NCBI GenBank assembly: GCA_963989385.1
Contig: OZ022509.1
Coordinates: forward strand, 74,608,667-74,672,666
Length of the DNA: 64,000 nt
DNA from: Ctena decussata
Lineage: Eukaryota > Mollusca > Bivalvia > Lucinida > Lucinidae
Direction: 5' to 3'
How positions within the stretch are numbered: the first letter of the stretch is position 1; every line of letters starts with the position of its first letter. Under the pieces are notes generated by a model that ran no database searches, had not been told where the DNA came from, and saw nothing but the letters and a program-made list of their open reading frames with translations. A program made the translations under genes and the position numbers. Shown in pieces: positions 10,075 to 20,992 of this stretch.

Positions 10075-10696
10075 GTAAAGCTTTTTGAGCAGATTTAGTT
10101 ATGGTGGCGCCAATATGATTTGCAACAGAGGTCTTTATCATAGATATTTCTGCACCAGTGTCTGAAATTAATTGTAGGGGGTAATGTTTAAAGAAGACTT
10201 TCATCTGTGGAGATTGCTTCGTGCTTATGCGTCGCGATGTTGCTATAACACGAAGACTGTGAGTAGGTTCATCATGTATATCTAATGTTGAAACTTTATT
10301 AGTAATTGTATCAGAAGAGTCATCATTGTCTGTATAATCCTCATATAACTCTGTAGCTTGGCGAATCTTACTGAAGAATAGTTTATCACTCTCTGGTAAG
10401 TATTTACATTTGCTCAGAAAGTGTTGTGCAGGACGTCCCGCCTGCTTGCACAAAGGACACGACGCACGACTTTTAACCATGGGTTTAGATTCAGATTTCA
10501 AAACATTAATGTTTGACTTTCTGATGACAGATCGTAAAACTTTTGACTCTACAGTGGCATGAATCTCCTCAAGCAGACTATCCAGAGCCTGCGAGATCTC
10601 AGGTTTGATCGACGACAATGTTTGAGACCTAAACTCTGTCCCATACCGCTGTTTGACTAATGCAGCAAGATCAGGATGAATGAGCCTAAGCCGTGT
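10075..10696 (-). pseudogene. Gypsy zinc knuckle and protease N-terminal half
   Basis: The minus frame reads the end of gag, a nucleocapsid-like cluster 'CPLCKQAGRPAQHFLSKC' (CX2C...HX4C), then 'LQLISDTGAEISMI', the D-T-G active-site triad of a retropepsin. It stops being gypsy at 10079, where P2 was inserted; the rest of the protease resumes at 8325. An in-frame TAA at about 10697 separates it from the upstream gag frame. Confidence 0.82.
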
Positions 10697-11260
10697 TTAA
10701 ACGATAAAGTTTTCACGTGTAGGTGATAAGTCTTCGTCAACGTCTGGAATGACACCATGATGACGAATGGAGCCATCAGATTTTAGAAGATTGTCTTCTA
10801 CAAAGCTATTCAATCTCTGAAAAAGATCTTCGGAACGTTCACCTGGCTCTAAATGAATGTTACTGAAGTCAAGAAAATGAGAACCGCTGGACTGAAATCC
10901 AAAGTGGAGGCGAATAGACTGCCATATATGAGTCACTGACGTTGAATTCTTGACGATAGTGTTTTTTTTATATAATAGGACAGTAGTTAGCAATCTGTCC
11001 AAGCATCAATTCTAAATGAGTTAATTTCTGAGCGGCAGTCCGCCTGGACGCTTCAGGAACAGTATTTGCGTCATCAGTGAGTCCACGCAGAGGAGTTGTG
11101 GCGGTCTTTTTAAGCCACGTAGTACCGTCTAACAGAAAGGAGGCAAAATTTAGATCATTCAAGAGACAATGTGTACTGTAAGTTCTGCCTCCAAGCCTCA
11201 AATGATGTAATGGTGTCGTTTTTTAGTCAAAGACCATTGTTTGGGAGCACGGATTGCCAT
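10697..11260 (-). pseudogene. Gypsy gag
   Basis: A methionine at 11260 starts 'MAIRAPKQWSLTKNDTITSF' followed by 'EAWRQNL'. The frame then shifts near 11195 and continues 'LLNDLNFASFLLDGTTWLKK', 'NTVPEASRRTAAQKLTHLEL', and after a second shift near 10980 '[19 protein letters not shown]' and '[17 protein letters not shown]' to a stop at 10697. This is the structural protein that packages the element RNA in related retrotransposons. Two frameshifts and one stop make it inactive. Confidence 0.78.
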
Positions 11261-11424
11261 TCTGTGAATCAATGTAGTAACTTTATCTACTACGAAAGGT
11301 CCAGCACGTTTGTATATTACGGTTCCAGTTTTGAACTGTCTCGTTTAACCAAGTCTGGTAATGTGTCACAATATTGAATGAAAACAAGCGTAAAAGAGTA
11401 GTCTCTTGCTTCAGAGGAATAAGA

Positions 11425-11442
11425 CGAAGTTCGCTGCCACCA
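11425..11442 (-). other. Primer-binding site
   Basis: Immediately after the 5' LTR on the minus strand is TGGTGGCAGCGAAC. The leading TGG matches the universal CCA end of tRNAs, and the rest would pair with the acceptor and T-arm side of a tRNA. The tRNA identity is not determined. Confidence 0.75.
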
Positions 11443-11616
11443 CGCCAGTATAAGGTAACACAATATAACGAAGAAAACACTGCTGGAATTGATTTAATGA
11501 AGAAGTCCAGAAAATTCGCGCTCCAACAAATTGAGAAGCAAAAATGGGAATAATAAGGTAAGTAACTCTTGCTCTTGACCAACCTCAATTGATATAACTA
11601 CAACTGCACTCTGGCG
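11443..11616 (-). repeat. 5' LTR
   Basis: Direct repeat of 3540-3713 with one visible mismatch in 174 bp. It is very short for a gypsy LTR and has CGCCAG...CTGGCG ends. No convincing TATA box was identified. Confidence 0.92.
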
Positions 11617-11735
11617 TTAGGTGTTTTGGCCACAGCTCAATGCCTTCTGGCTTAGCAAAGACGATTCTACAGGGCACTGTGAAAGGAAAGGGAAGCAGAG
11701 GTAGACAGAAGAAGAGATCATGACAAATTCATGCA
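11617..11735 (+). pseudogene. LINE 3' end, fragment b (right part)
   Basis: Resumes the LINE reading interrupted at 3539: 'CFGHSSMPSGLAKTILQGTV' and 'GKGSRGRQKKR' before a stop. The match of frame across the LTR element shows the LINE was the target. Confidence 0.7.
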
Positions 11736-11923
11736 TTCATTTTTGACATATACTACCATTCCTCTGTTAAATTGTCTTCACACTTCTGTGGTCTCAGCAG
11801 TTTAAAGCACTTATTAAACGCCCCTCATTTAAACCTCCATCAGAGGTATCTGGTTTCGGCATGGCTCTTTGGATACACCAGACCAGACTGGGGGATCCGG
11901 TAATTAGTTTCACCCGGAATAAG

Positions 11924-12099
11924 TATCAATCGAACACAGCCATGACAAACCACGTGGGACAGCTTGGCGGGAAATAGAGGCATTGTGTAGCTTTATACGA
12001 GAAAGATTCGCGGAAAATAAGAGCAAAGAAATGGATGTAGACCTTGACCAACGACAAAGAGGAATCCAGAGAGAATATCTAGACTTTCTTGATGATGGG
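11924..12099 (+). CDS. Candidate host exon, unknown protein
   Basis: A 176-nt stretch preceded by AG (11922-11923) and followed by GGTAAAG at 12099-12105, a good splice donor. One phase is open throughout and has natural-looking, charged composition: 'HDKPRGTAWREIEALCSFIR', 'ERFAENKSKEMDVDLDQRQR', 'GIQREYLDFLDDG'. If the donor is not used, the frame closes at TAA two codons later. The upstream pyrimidine tract is weak. I do not recognise the family, and the piece belongs to none of the repeats in the window. It could equally be an exon remnant captured by a transposon. Confidence 0.35.
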
Positions 12100-13224
12100 G
12101 TAAAGTAAAATTTCACAGGCACCCATTTCAGACCAATTACTTGCCCAACACTCTTAACTTCGTACACGCTCATATTTTCGTACACCCTACGAATTTGCAC
12201 ACCACAACAAACAGATCGATAAAATACCGAAGATACCACTATTGTTAGATTAATAATGCATGTGCATAAAGTGATGCCTCATGGGACTGGGAACTGTCAA
12301 ACGTTGGTCGAGTATGACCCGTGTTGTGTTAGTCGACTAGAGAAAAATTGTATCGTCCCAGTATGTGTTTCCGCGCGGTATGTGTTTCAGAGCCCTAACT
12401 ATAATCATAAACTGTACATGGCTGAGCATTTACACTGAGAAAATTTATTGACATCTATATTCTGCAGACAGTCTTGTTCCTTACCATAATAAAGAATGGC
12501 CAAAAATATCATCTAGGAGAAAAGAAATTAAAAGTCAAAACATGATGTGCTTGAAATAGCCATTTTTCTTAATGCACTTTTGTTATGGTTGCCGTGACCC
12601 CTAAATTTTTTTTAAACTAGCAAAATTTTGTAAGAGAAACTTGCTGTCTTTTAATGGTATGCTTAATATCAGTGACCTATAAATACAGTGACTCGTGTCT
12701 TCACCTTTCGGTCCAAAGAGGCGTGTCGCGCATGCGACTGCAGCGCCTCCTACCGGAGCGCCATTTTTAATACACACTGAAAGAGCTTGAATTTCTGTCA
12801 AAAGTTAACGGCGTGCATTGCCCATTTTATTGGTGTTTTCATAGTGGAATTATTATGCAACGATAAAGTAAGCTTTGAATTTTATAATTATGTATTAGAA
12901 CATAAGTTTTGTGATGATTTTGCTTGGTTTTGGAGTTCATTTTTAACGATGTAAATTGAGAAACTTTCGTCATTCGAAAGAAAATGGCGCCGCCGCCGTA
13001 AAATCCATCACTCATTTTACGATGTACTCCGTCGTTAATGAGGTTTGAGGTAATATTTTAGCATTAGAAAACGAAAGGGGAAGGACCAAAATGTTGTTTA
13101 ATGTCATTTTCATGATAATTATTTACTAGTTTGATGGTCTTGCGACAGTATAGAAATAGGCTTATTTAGGAAAGTAGTGAAAACCGGCAAATCAGGATGT
13201 TCAAAACTCCTCTCCCCCGTTTTT
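12100..13224. other. Unassigned low-copy-looking DNA
   Basis: No supported gene. The part at about 12815-12950 ('GTAAGCTTTGAATTTTA', 'TTGCTTGGTTTTGGAGTT') is a diverged inverted copy of about 15000-15130, and the 'GTGACCTATAAATACAGTGACTC' region at 12670 has a diverged inverted counterpart near 17560-17590. The spacers between A elements therefore belong to an older repeat or rearranged duplicate. Confidence 0.45.
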
Positions 13225-14779
13225 AGCTCGCCTGAACGAAAGTTCAGGAAGAGCTATTGTTGTCACCACGGCGTCCATGTCCGCGTCAGCGTCCGCGTTC
13301 GGATTGGATGTTTTGGTTAAAGTTTTTTAAAGACCTATATCTCCTTAACCCATGGATGGATTCTTTTGATACATGCACTGTAGTTAGATATTGGTCTAAG
13401 GTTTAACAGGGTACCACCCCCACCCCACTCCATGACCTTGATGTCAAGGTCATGGACTTAGAAAATTGGTAATGTTTTGGACTGGATGTTTTGGTTAAAG
13501 TTTTATAAAGCCCAATATCTCCTTAACTCATGGATGGATTCCTTTGATACTTGCACTAAAGTTAGATATTGGTCTAAAGTTTTCGAAGGTACTACCCCCA
13601 CCCCACTCTGTGACCTTGATGTCAAGGTCATGGACTTAGAATACTGTCTTTTTATTGATTGGATGTTTTGGTTAAAGTTTTTTAAAGACACATATCTCCT
13701 GAACCCATAAATGAATTCTTTTTATATTTGCACTGTAGTTAGATCTACAGAGTACTACCCCAACCCCGCTCAGTGATCTTGATGTCAAGGTCAGGGACTT
13801 AGGAAATTTTTGTCTTTTTTAAAGTTTTGTAATTGCATACTAATTCATAATGCTTTGTAGAGATTTAGTTTATACTTGAACTGATGTTAGACTCTTTTTT
13901 GAGTTTTCACAAAACACCTTATACTTACCCCACTGGATGACCTTGAAGTCGAGGTCATCGACTTAGAATTCTGTCTTAAAGATTTTGGTTAAAGTTTAAT
14001 ATTTATGAAGACATAATTTCACAGTGCCACGATGATGGACTCAGTTGATACTAATACTTGAACTGATGTTAGATAATGGTTCAGGGTTTTGAAACATCCT
14101 AGCCCCCCCCCCCCCCCCCCCCCTACACGTCAGTGTTTTTTTACCTCGAGCTCATGGACTTGGAAATTTCGTTTCATTTTTTTTTATTTTAATTTTATTT
14201 TAAGACTTATTTCTGAGATAGCTTTTGTTTATAAATGTATAAATGTGTTTTCATTATGGACATGCTTGCATGAAGTTTTATGCATAGCAGTCCACATAGC
14301 CCCCCCCCCCGCCCCCCACCCCTCCCCCTACCCGTCATTTTTTTTTTACCTCAGGCTCATAGACTTTGAAATTTCATTTCATTTTGATTTTATTTTAATT
14401 TTATTTTAAGACTTATATGTATTTCTGAGATAGCTTTTGTTTATAAATGTATAAATGTGTTTTCATTATGGACATGCTTGCATGAAGTTTTATGCATAGT
14501 AGTCCACATAGTCCCCCCCCCCCCCCCCCCCCCCCCCCCGACAGTTTTTTTTACCTCAAGCTCATGGATTTTGAAATTTCATTTCATTTTTTTTATTATG
14601 ATTTTATTTTAATTTTATTTTAAGACTTATTTCTTAGATAGCTTTTGTTTATAAATGAGTTGTCATTATGGACATGCTTGCATGAAGTTTTATGCATAGC
14701 AGTCCACACCACCATAGCGGCTGTGTGATAGGCAAGCACCAATTCAGGCGAGCTATGCTGTCAGGCGACAGCTCTTGTT
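13225..14779 (+). mobile_element. Hairpin element family A, copy A1
   Basis: Starts after a T-run with a 31-nt hairpin (arms AGCTCgCCTGAAC / GTTCAGGaaGAGCT, loop GAAA), then a GTC-rich stretch and tandem units of about 178 bp ('TATCTCCTTAACCCATGGAT'). Poly-C tracts follow at about 14102, 14282 and 14514. The 3' end has TCAGGCGAGCT (14744-14754), the inverted copy of the 5' start, then a second hairpin GCTGTC-AGGC-GACAGC (14757-14772) and TCTTGTT. This is the plan of non-autonomous Helentron (HINE) / pearl-like elements. It codes for nothing evident. Confidence 0.85.
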
Positions 14780-15322
14780 GAATAAGGCTCCCAAAATAGC
14801 TATTTTTGAGCCTCGCAATGATATTTTTCATAAAGTTGAATGCCTTTTAAATTTTTTGAGTGCTATTTTATGCAATTTCATGCCGATTTAATGGGTCAAA
14901 ATTATCTTAACATAAACTTGTTTTTCACAGTTTTCACCATACAACAATGAGTTCAGAGGGTTGGTTAGTTAAGCATTGAAGAATTTGTCAAGGACCAAAG
15001 TTTCTTATTTCACATCAATAAAAATTTAACTCCAAAACCAAGCAAAATAATCACAAAACTTACAATTCTAATCATCATAAAATTCAAAGCTTACCCTAAC
15101 GTTGAATAATAATTTGATTACGTAAACATTAATGAAATGGGCGATTCACGTCGATAGCTTCTGATAGAAATTCCAATTAAAAGCTATGTCACTGACTTAC
15201 TTCAATTTTCAATGCATGCATATTCTCCTAAGTAAGAGAGAGCCAAGATCAAAATCCTCATCCAAATGTATCATACAAAAAAGGTTCCCGTATATAATTG
15301 AAGAGCCCTCCAGCCCGTTTTT
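14780..15322. other. Spacer between A1 and A2
   Basis: No gene. Contains at about 15000-15130 the inverted, diverged counterpart of 12815-12950. Confidence 0.5.
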
Positions 15323-16749
15323 AGCTCGCCTGAACGAAAGTTCAGGAAGAGCTATTGTTGTCACCACGGCGTCGGCATCCGCGTCCGCGTCGGCGTTCGA
15401 ATTGGATGTTTTGGTTAAAGTTTTTTAAAGACCTATATCTCCTTAACCCATGGATGGATTCTTTTGATACTTGCACTGTAGCTAGATATTGGTCTAAGGT
15501 TTAACAGGGTACCACCCCCACCCCACTCTGTGACCTTGATGTCAAGGTCATGGACTTAGAAAATTGGTGTTTTTTTGGACTGGATGTTTTGGTTAAAGTT
15601 TTATAAAGCCCAATATCTCCTTAACCCATGGATGGATTCCTTTGATACTTGCACTAAAGTTAGATATTGGTCTAAAGTTTTCGAAGGTACTACCCCCACC
15701 CCCCTCTGTGACCTTGATGTCAAGGTCATGGACTTAGAATATTGTCTTTTTATTGATTGGATGTTTTGGTTAAAGTCTTTTAAAGACACATATCTCCTGA
15801 ACCCAGAGATGAATTCTTTTTATATTTGCACTGTAGTTAGATCTACAGAGTACTACCCCAACCCCGCTCAGTGATCTTGATGTCAAGGTCAGGGACTTAG
15901 GAAATTTTTGTCTTTTTTAAAGTTTTGTAATTGCGTACAGATTCATTATGCTTTGCAGAGATTTAGTTTATACTTGAACTGGTGTTAGACTCTTTTTTGA
16001 GTTTTTACAAAACAATTTATACTTACCCCACTGGGTGACCTTGAAGTCAAGGTCATGGACTTAGAAAATTGTTGTTTTTTTGGACTGGATGTTTTGGTTA
16101 AAGTTTTATAAAGCCCAATATCTCCTTAACCCATGGATGGATTCCTTTGATACTTGCACTAAAGTTAGATATTGGTCTAAAGTTTTCGAAGGTACTACCC
16201 CCACCCCCCTCTGTGACCTTGATGTCAAGGTCATGGACTTAGAATATTGTCTTTTTATTGATTGGATGTTTTGGTTAAAGTCTTTTAAAGACACATATCT
16301 CCTGAACCCAGAGATGAATTCTTTTTATATTTGCACTGTAGTTAGATCTACAGAGTACTACCCCAACCCCGCTCAGTGATCTTGATGTCAAGGTCAGGGA
16401 CTTAGGAAATTTTTGTCTTTTTTAAAGTTTTGTAATTGCGTACAGATTCATTATGCTTTGCAGAGATTTAGTTTATACTTGAACTGGTGTTAGACTCTTT
16501 TTTGAGTTTTTACAAAACAATTTATACTTACCCCACTGGGTGACCTTGAAGTCAAGGTCATCGACTTAGAATTTTGTTTTAAAGATTTTGGTTAGAGTTT
16601 TATATTTATGAAGACATAATTTCACAGTGCCACGATGATGGACTCAGTTGATACTAATACTTGGGCTGATGTTAGATAATGGTTCAGGGTTTTGATACAT
16701 ACTAGCTCTCTCTCCCCCCCCCCCCCCCCTCCCCCCCCCCCCCTCTCTT

Positions 16750-16783
<34 letters not shown>

Positions 16784-17306
16784 TCAGTTTTTTTACCTCA
16801 AGCTCATGGACTTTGAAATTTTAATTTTATTTTAAGACTTATTTGTGAGATAGCTTTTGTGTTTGCATGCTTGCATGAAGTTTTATGCATAGCAGTCCAC
16901 ATAGCCCCACCCACCCCCCACCCGTCAGTTTTTTTTTTACCTCAAGCTCATGGACTTTGAAATTTTAATTTTATTTTAAGACTTATTTGTGAGATAGCTT
17001 TTGTGTTTGCATGCTTGCATGAAGTTTTATGCATAGCAGTCCACATAGCCCCACCCCCCACCCACCCCCCACCCGTCAGTTTTTTTTTTCCCTCAAGCTC
17101 ATGGACTTTGAAATTTCATTTCATTTTTTTTTATTCTAATTTTACTTTAAGACTTATTTCTGAGATAGCTTTTGTTTATAAATGTGTTTTCATTATGGAC
17201 ATGCTTGCATGAAGTTTTATGCATAGCAGTCCACACCACCATAGGGGCTGAGTGATGGGCAAGCACCAATTCAGGCGAGCTATGCTGTCAGGCGACAGCT
17301 CTTGTT
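15323..17306 (+). mobile_element. Hairpin element family A, copy A2
   Basis: Complete copy: 5' hairpin at 15323-15353, GTC stretch, tandem units, poly-C/CT tract at about 16708-16782, TCAGGCGAGCT near 17271-17281, second hairpin and TCTTGTT ending 17306. It differs from A1 by one extra internal block: about 505 bp at 15570-16074 is repeated head-to-tail at 16075-16579 with hardly any change, a very recent duplication. Short ORFs of 99 aa in each block are identical only because the DNA is; they have no protein-like features. Confidence 0.87.
15570..16579 (+). repeat. Near-identical 505-bp tandem duplication in A2
   Basis: Blocks starting at about 15570 and 16075 align without gaps for about 500 bp, covering roughly three A tandem units. 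A1 has a single version. Confidence 0.85.
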
Positions 17307-17730
17307 AATTTTTTTTTTACTACGTCAAGTAGAACCACCGTATAAAAACTTGGCAAGTTTGGTATCAAAATTTCGGAAATTAAGTACACAATTTAATGCA
17401 AACGTTTGTAAGAACACATTATTTATTCAGATAAAATAAAACAATGATAATTTTTGAAATATTCCCAGATGCGAAATGAATTATTGATTTTTTCAGCCAC
17501 TCACCTGTCCAGCGGCGCGACAAGCATATATTGGAAAAATACCTATATTTAACTGGAGATGCGAGTCACTCTATATATAGGTCACTGTTAATATCTTTAA
17601 TGTCTTTCAATTGCTGAGGTTAACTGAAAATATGTTAGTACTTTTCAAAAATGTTTCTGACAAGAGGGTCCTTATATCCAAAAGAAGTGTTTAGCAGTCC
17701 CAGTAAGTAACGGTATGTTGTATTGTTTTT
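17307..17730. other. Spacer between A2 and A3
   Basis: AT-rich, no gene. The part near 17560 (AGTCACTCTATATATAGG) resembles the inverted 12663-12690 sequence. Confidence 0.45.
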
Positions 17731-17838
17731 AGCTCGCCTGAACGAAAGTTCAGGAAGAGCTATTGTTGTCACCACAGCGTCGGCGTCCGTGTCAGCGTCC
17801 GCGTCAGCGTTCGAATTGGATGTTTTGGTTAAAGTTTT

Positions 17839-19139
17839 GGAAGTGTCTGCTGACAACCGGTTGTCACCAGACTTTTTGGACCAAAATCGTCTGCTGACAA
17901 CCGGTTGTCACCAGACTTTTTGGGCCAAAAACGTCTGCTGACAACCGGCCATATATTTTCTATTAAATGGTTTTTAATTGGGTTTCCTTTGGCTGAATTT
18001 ATATTAATATGTTATAAATATAACATAAATGTTCTCATTGTAAAGGCAAATTATTATTTTTACTTGCATTCTTGCACTTTTTTGGCATTGTTTTACATAA
18101 ATATGAGGACTGTTTGTGCTTTGATGTTTGGAAACTAATAATGTTGCCTTTAAATTTAGTCCTTATTTATTGCTTGTTGTTGTTTGTGATATACTATCTA
18201 ACTAACATTGTTCCTTTTGTGCCTGATTATGATACCTGTATATATGGTCTCGTTCCTATTACATGTAAATCCTAGAATTAAGGTGTGAAAATCAAACTTT
18301 GATCTCTAACAAAGGTGTATACCTCAATCAAATGTGTTTGTTCAGCAGTTAGTTCTGAATCGGGCTTCTTAATGCATTTATCAAATTTGGTGCATCATAT
18401 TTTATTCATATGATCTTTACTCATCTGTCTGAAACATAAATGGCTCTTGTAATTGAGCACAGTCAAGTTGAATATCTACACCATTAGATCCAAGACTACA
18501 GCATCCTTACCCTATAATATCCGGATTCTAGAATTGATCAGCCGTGGTCAATGCTGGAAGAGATTGCTGCTGTATTTGATGTTAGTAAAATATTGATTCT
18601 TTAGAATTCAGGTTTTTTGTTTGTTTTTAGCTCACCTGAGCCATAGGTTCAAGGTGAGCTATTGTGATCAGTCAATGTCCAACATCCGTCTTGCCTTGTC
18701 TGTCATCAACAATTTACTTTAAATGACAACTTCTTAGAAACCGCTAGGCCTAGCCTAGAGCTTTGATATTGAAAATCTTCTGCTTCAGAACTGCTGGGCT
18801 CATGTTTTACATAGGCTTATAATGGTGTAGATTTTTAACTTTATTGGTTTCCATACATTAAAGTACAGTCCACATATAAATGCAACAAAGTGAAAGGGTG
18901 CAACTAAAAATGGTCATTTGCCTTAACTATGAGAAACTTTATGTTATATCTATTACATATTTATAACATATTAATACAAATTCAGTGAAATTAGACCCTT
19001 TTTAAAACCATTTAATTAGAAAATATATGTCTGGTTGTCAGCAGACATTTTGGTCAAAAAAGCCTGGTGACAACCGGTTGTCAGCAGACAATTTTGGTCC
19101 AAAAAGTCTGGTGACAACCGGTTGTCAGCAGACCTCGCC
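17839..19139 (+). mobile_element. TIR transposon with 9-bp TSD, MULE-like, non-autonomous
   Basis: Flanked by TAAAGTTTT at 17830-17838 and 19140-19148. Each end carries about 100 bp of tandem units built on the perfect palindrome TGACAACCGGTTGTCA within GTCTG...CAGAC and separated by TTTTTGGNCCAAAA; the two ends are inverted to each other. The interior is AT-rich without a transposase. A 9-bp duplication is characteristic of Mutator-like elements. A further hairpin element (J) is inserted at 18629. Confidence 0.75.
18629..18895 (+). mobile_element. Hairpin element family J, 5' part
   Basis: After a T-run, a 32-nt hairpin (AGCTCACCTGAgCC / GGTTCaAGGTGAGCT, loop ATA) at 18629-18660, then CCGTC-rich sequence and one unit ('TTCTTAGAAACCGCTAGG'). 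No 3' hairpin end found; the right border is approximate. Confidence 0.55.
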
Positions 19140-19149
19140 TAAAGTTTTT

Positions 19150-20244
19150 AGCTCACCAGAGCCGAAGGCTCCGGGGGAGCTTATAGGATAGGCAGTTGTC
19201 CGTTGTCGTCGTCTGTCGTCCGTCCGTCAACACTTTTAAACAACATCTCCTCTGAAGCCACTAGGCCGATTGGGTCCAAATTTCATCTGTAGCATTCTTG
19301 GGCTGGGGGATTGAAAGTTTGTGTTTTTTATGAAAATCTGCCTGTTGCTTTGGTTGCTATGGCAACTTAGAGTTCCCATAGACTTATAATGGGAAAAATT
19401 GAAAAATGACATTTTCTGCCAGGTCATTGCAGATATGTTGACAAAACTTTTATAGAAATATTCCTTGAGAAGTCTTCTATCAGCTGTATGTTTTTTGCCC
19501 CAGTGCCCCTTTTATTGGTTGCCATGGAAACCAAAATGGAAAAAAAAATGGAAAAAATACTTAAAAATTATCTCCTCTGTAACCACTGGGCCGATGAGGC
19601 CCAGATTTCATCTGTAGTATCCTTAGGCTGAGGGATTGAAAGTTTGTGTTTTTTATGAAAATCTGCCTTTTAGTTTGGTTGCTACGGCAACTTAGAGTTC
19701 CCATAGACTTATAATGGGGAAAATTGAATAATGGCATTTACTGCCTAGCCATTGCAGATATGTTGACAAAACTTTTATAGAAATGTTTCCATAAGAAGTC
19801 TTCTATTAGCTTTATTGTTTTTGGACCTACTGCTCCTTTTACTGGTTGTCATGGAAATCAAAATGCAAAAATAAAGGAAAAAAAAACACTTGCAAAATTA
19901 TCTCCTCAGAAGCCACTGGGCCAATAAGGCCCAGATTTCATCTTTAGAATCCTTAGGCTGGGGGGTTGAAAGTTTGTGTTTTTGATGAAAATCAGCTCTT
20001 TCGTTTGGTTGCTATGGCAACTTAGAGTTGCATTGACTTATAATGGGGAAAATTGAAAAATGGCATTTACTGCAATCAAAATATGGAAAATAGTTATATA
20101 TTTTGTTATCAACTCAACAGACTGTCAGACTGAGACTTTGTATATTTGTATATTTTGTATTAGCCTGTATAAATGTGACAGTAATTTTGATAGCAATTTT
20201 GAGCTAGAGATCTGGTGAGCTTTGTGGCCCGTGGGCCTCTTGTT
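19150..20244 (+). mobile_element. Hairpin element family B, copy B1
   Basis: Hairpin at 19150-19181 (GAGCC-GAA-GGCTC inner stem, AGCTC/GAGCT outer stem), a GTCGTC run, then about 327-bp units each with 'ATCTCCTCTGAAGCCACT' and the 14-mer GTTGCTATGGCAAC. The 3' end is TCTGGTGAGCT (20211-20221), hairpin GGCCC-GT-GGGCC (20226-20237), TCTTGTT. It lies in the T-run of the A3 body. Confidence 0.87.
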
Positions 20245-20992
20245 TAAAGACCTATATCTCCTTAACCCATGGATGGATTCTTTTGATACTTGCACTGTAG
20301 CTAGATATTGGTCTAAGGTTTAACAGGGTACCACCCCCACCCCACTCTGTGACCTTGATGTCAAGGTCATGGACTTAGAAAATTGGTGTTTTTTTTGGAC
20401 TGGATGTTTTGGTTAAAGTTTTATAAAGCCCAATATCTCCTGAACCCATGGATGGATTCCTTTGATACTTGCACTAAAGTTAGATATTGGTCTAAAGTTT
20501 TCGAAGGTACTACCCCCACCCCCTCTGTGACCTTGATGTCAAGGTCATGGACTTAGAATATTGTCTTTTTATTGATTGTTTTTTTTGGTTAAAGTTTTTA
20601 GCTCACCAGAGCCGAAGGCTCCGGGGGAGCTTATAGGATAGGCAGTTGTCCGTCGTCGTCGGCGTCTGTCGTATGTCGTCTGTCGTATGTCGTCGTCGTC
20701 GTCCGTCAACACTTTTAAACAACATCTCCTCTGAAGCCACTGGGCCGATTGGGCCCAAATTTCATCTGTAGCATCCTTATGCTGGGGGATTGAAAGTTTG
20801 TGTTTTTTATGAAAATCTGCCCTTTAGTTTGGTTGCTATGGCAACTTAGAGTTCCCATAGACTTATAATGGGGAAAATTGAAAATTGGCATTTTCTGCCA
20901 AGCCTTTGCAGAAATGTTGACAGAACTTTTATAGAAATGTTCCTTGAGAAGTCTTCTATCATCTGTATGTTTTTTTGGCCCACTGCCTTTTT

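Larger units (their letters stand above)
3540..11616 (-). mobile_element. Ty3/gypsy-type LTR retrotransposon, broken
   Basis: Complete in outline: two 174-bp LTRs, a purine tract before the 3' LTR, a TGG-type primer-binding site after the 5' LTR, and between them in minus-strand order gag, CCHC-like knuckle, aspartic protease, RT, RNase H and integrase. The host LINE frame is restored if the element and one copy of the flanking TTA (3537-3539, 11617-11619) are removed. A 3-bp duplication is shorter than usual for gypsy (4-6). The two LTRs differ at a single visible base, implying a recent insertion, yet gag and pol are interrupted by P2 and P3 insertions, an inversion, frameshifts and stops. 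It cannot be autonomous as it stands. Confidence 0.9.

Noticed and set aside
12960..13005. ATG followed by GCG CCG CCG as a gene start
   Set aside because: The frame closes after five codons and no splice donor is evident.
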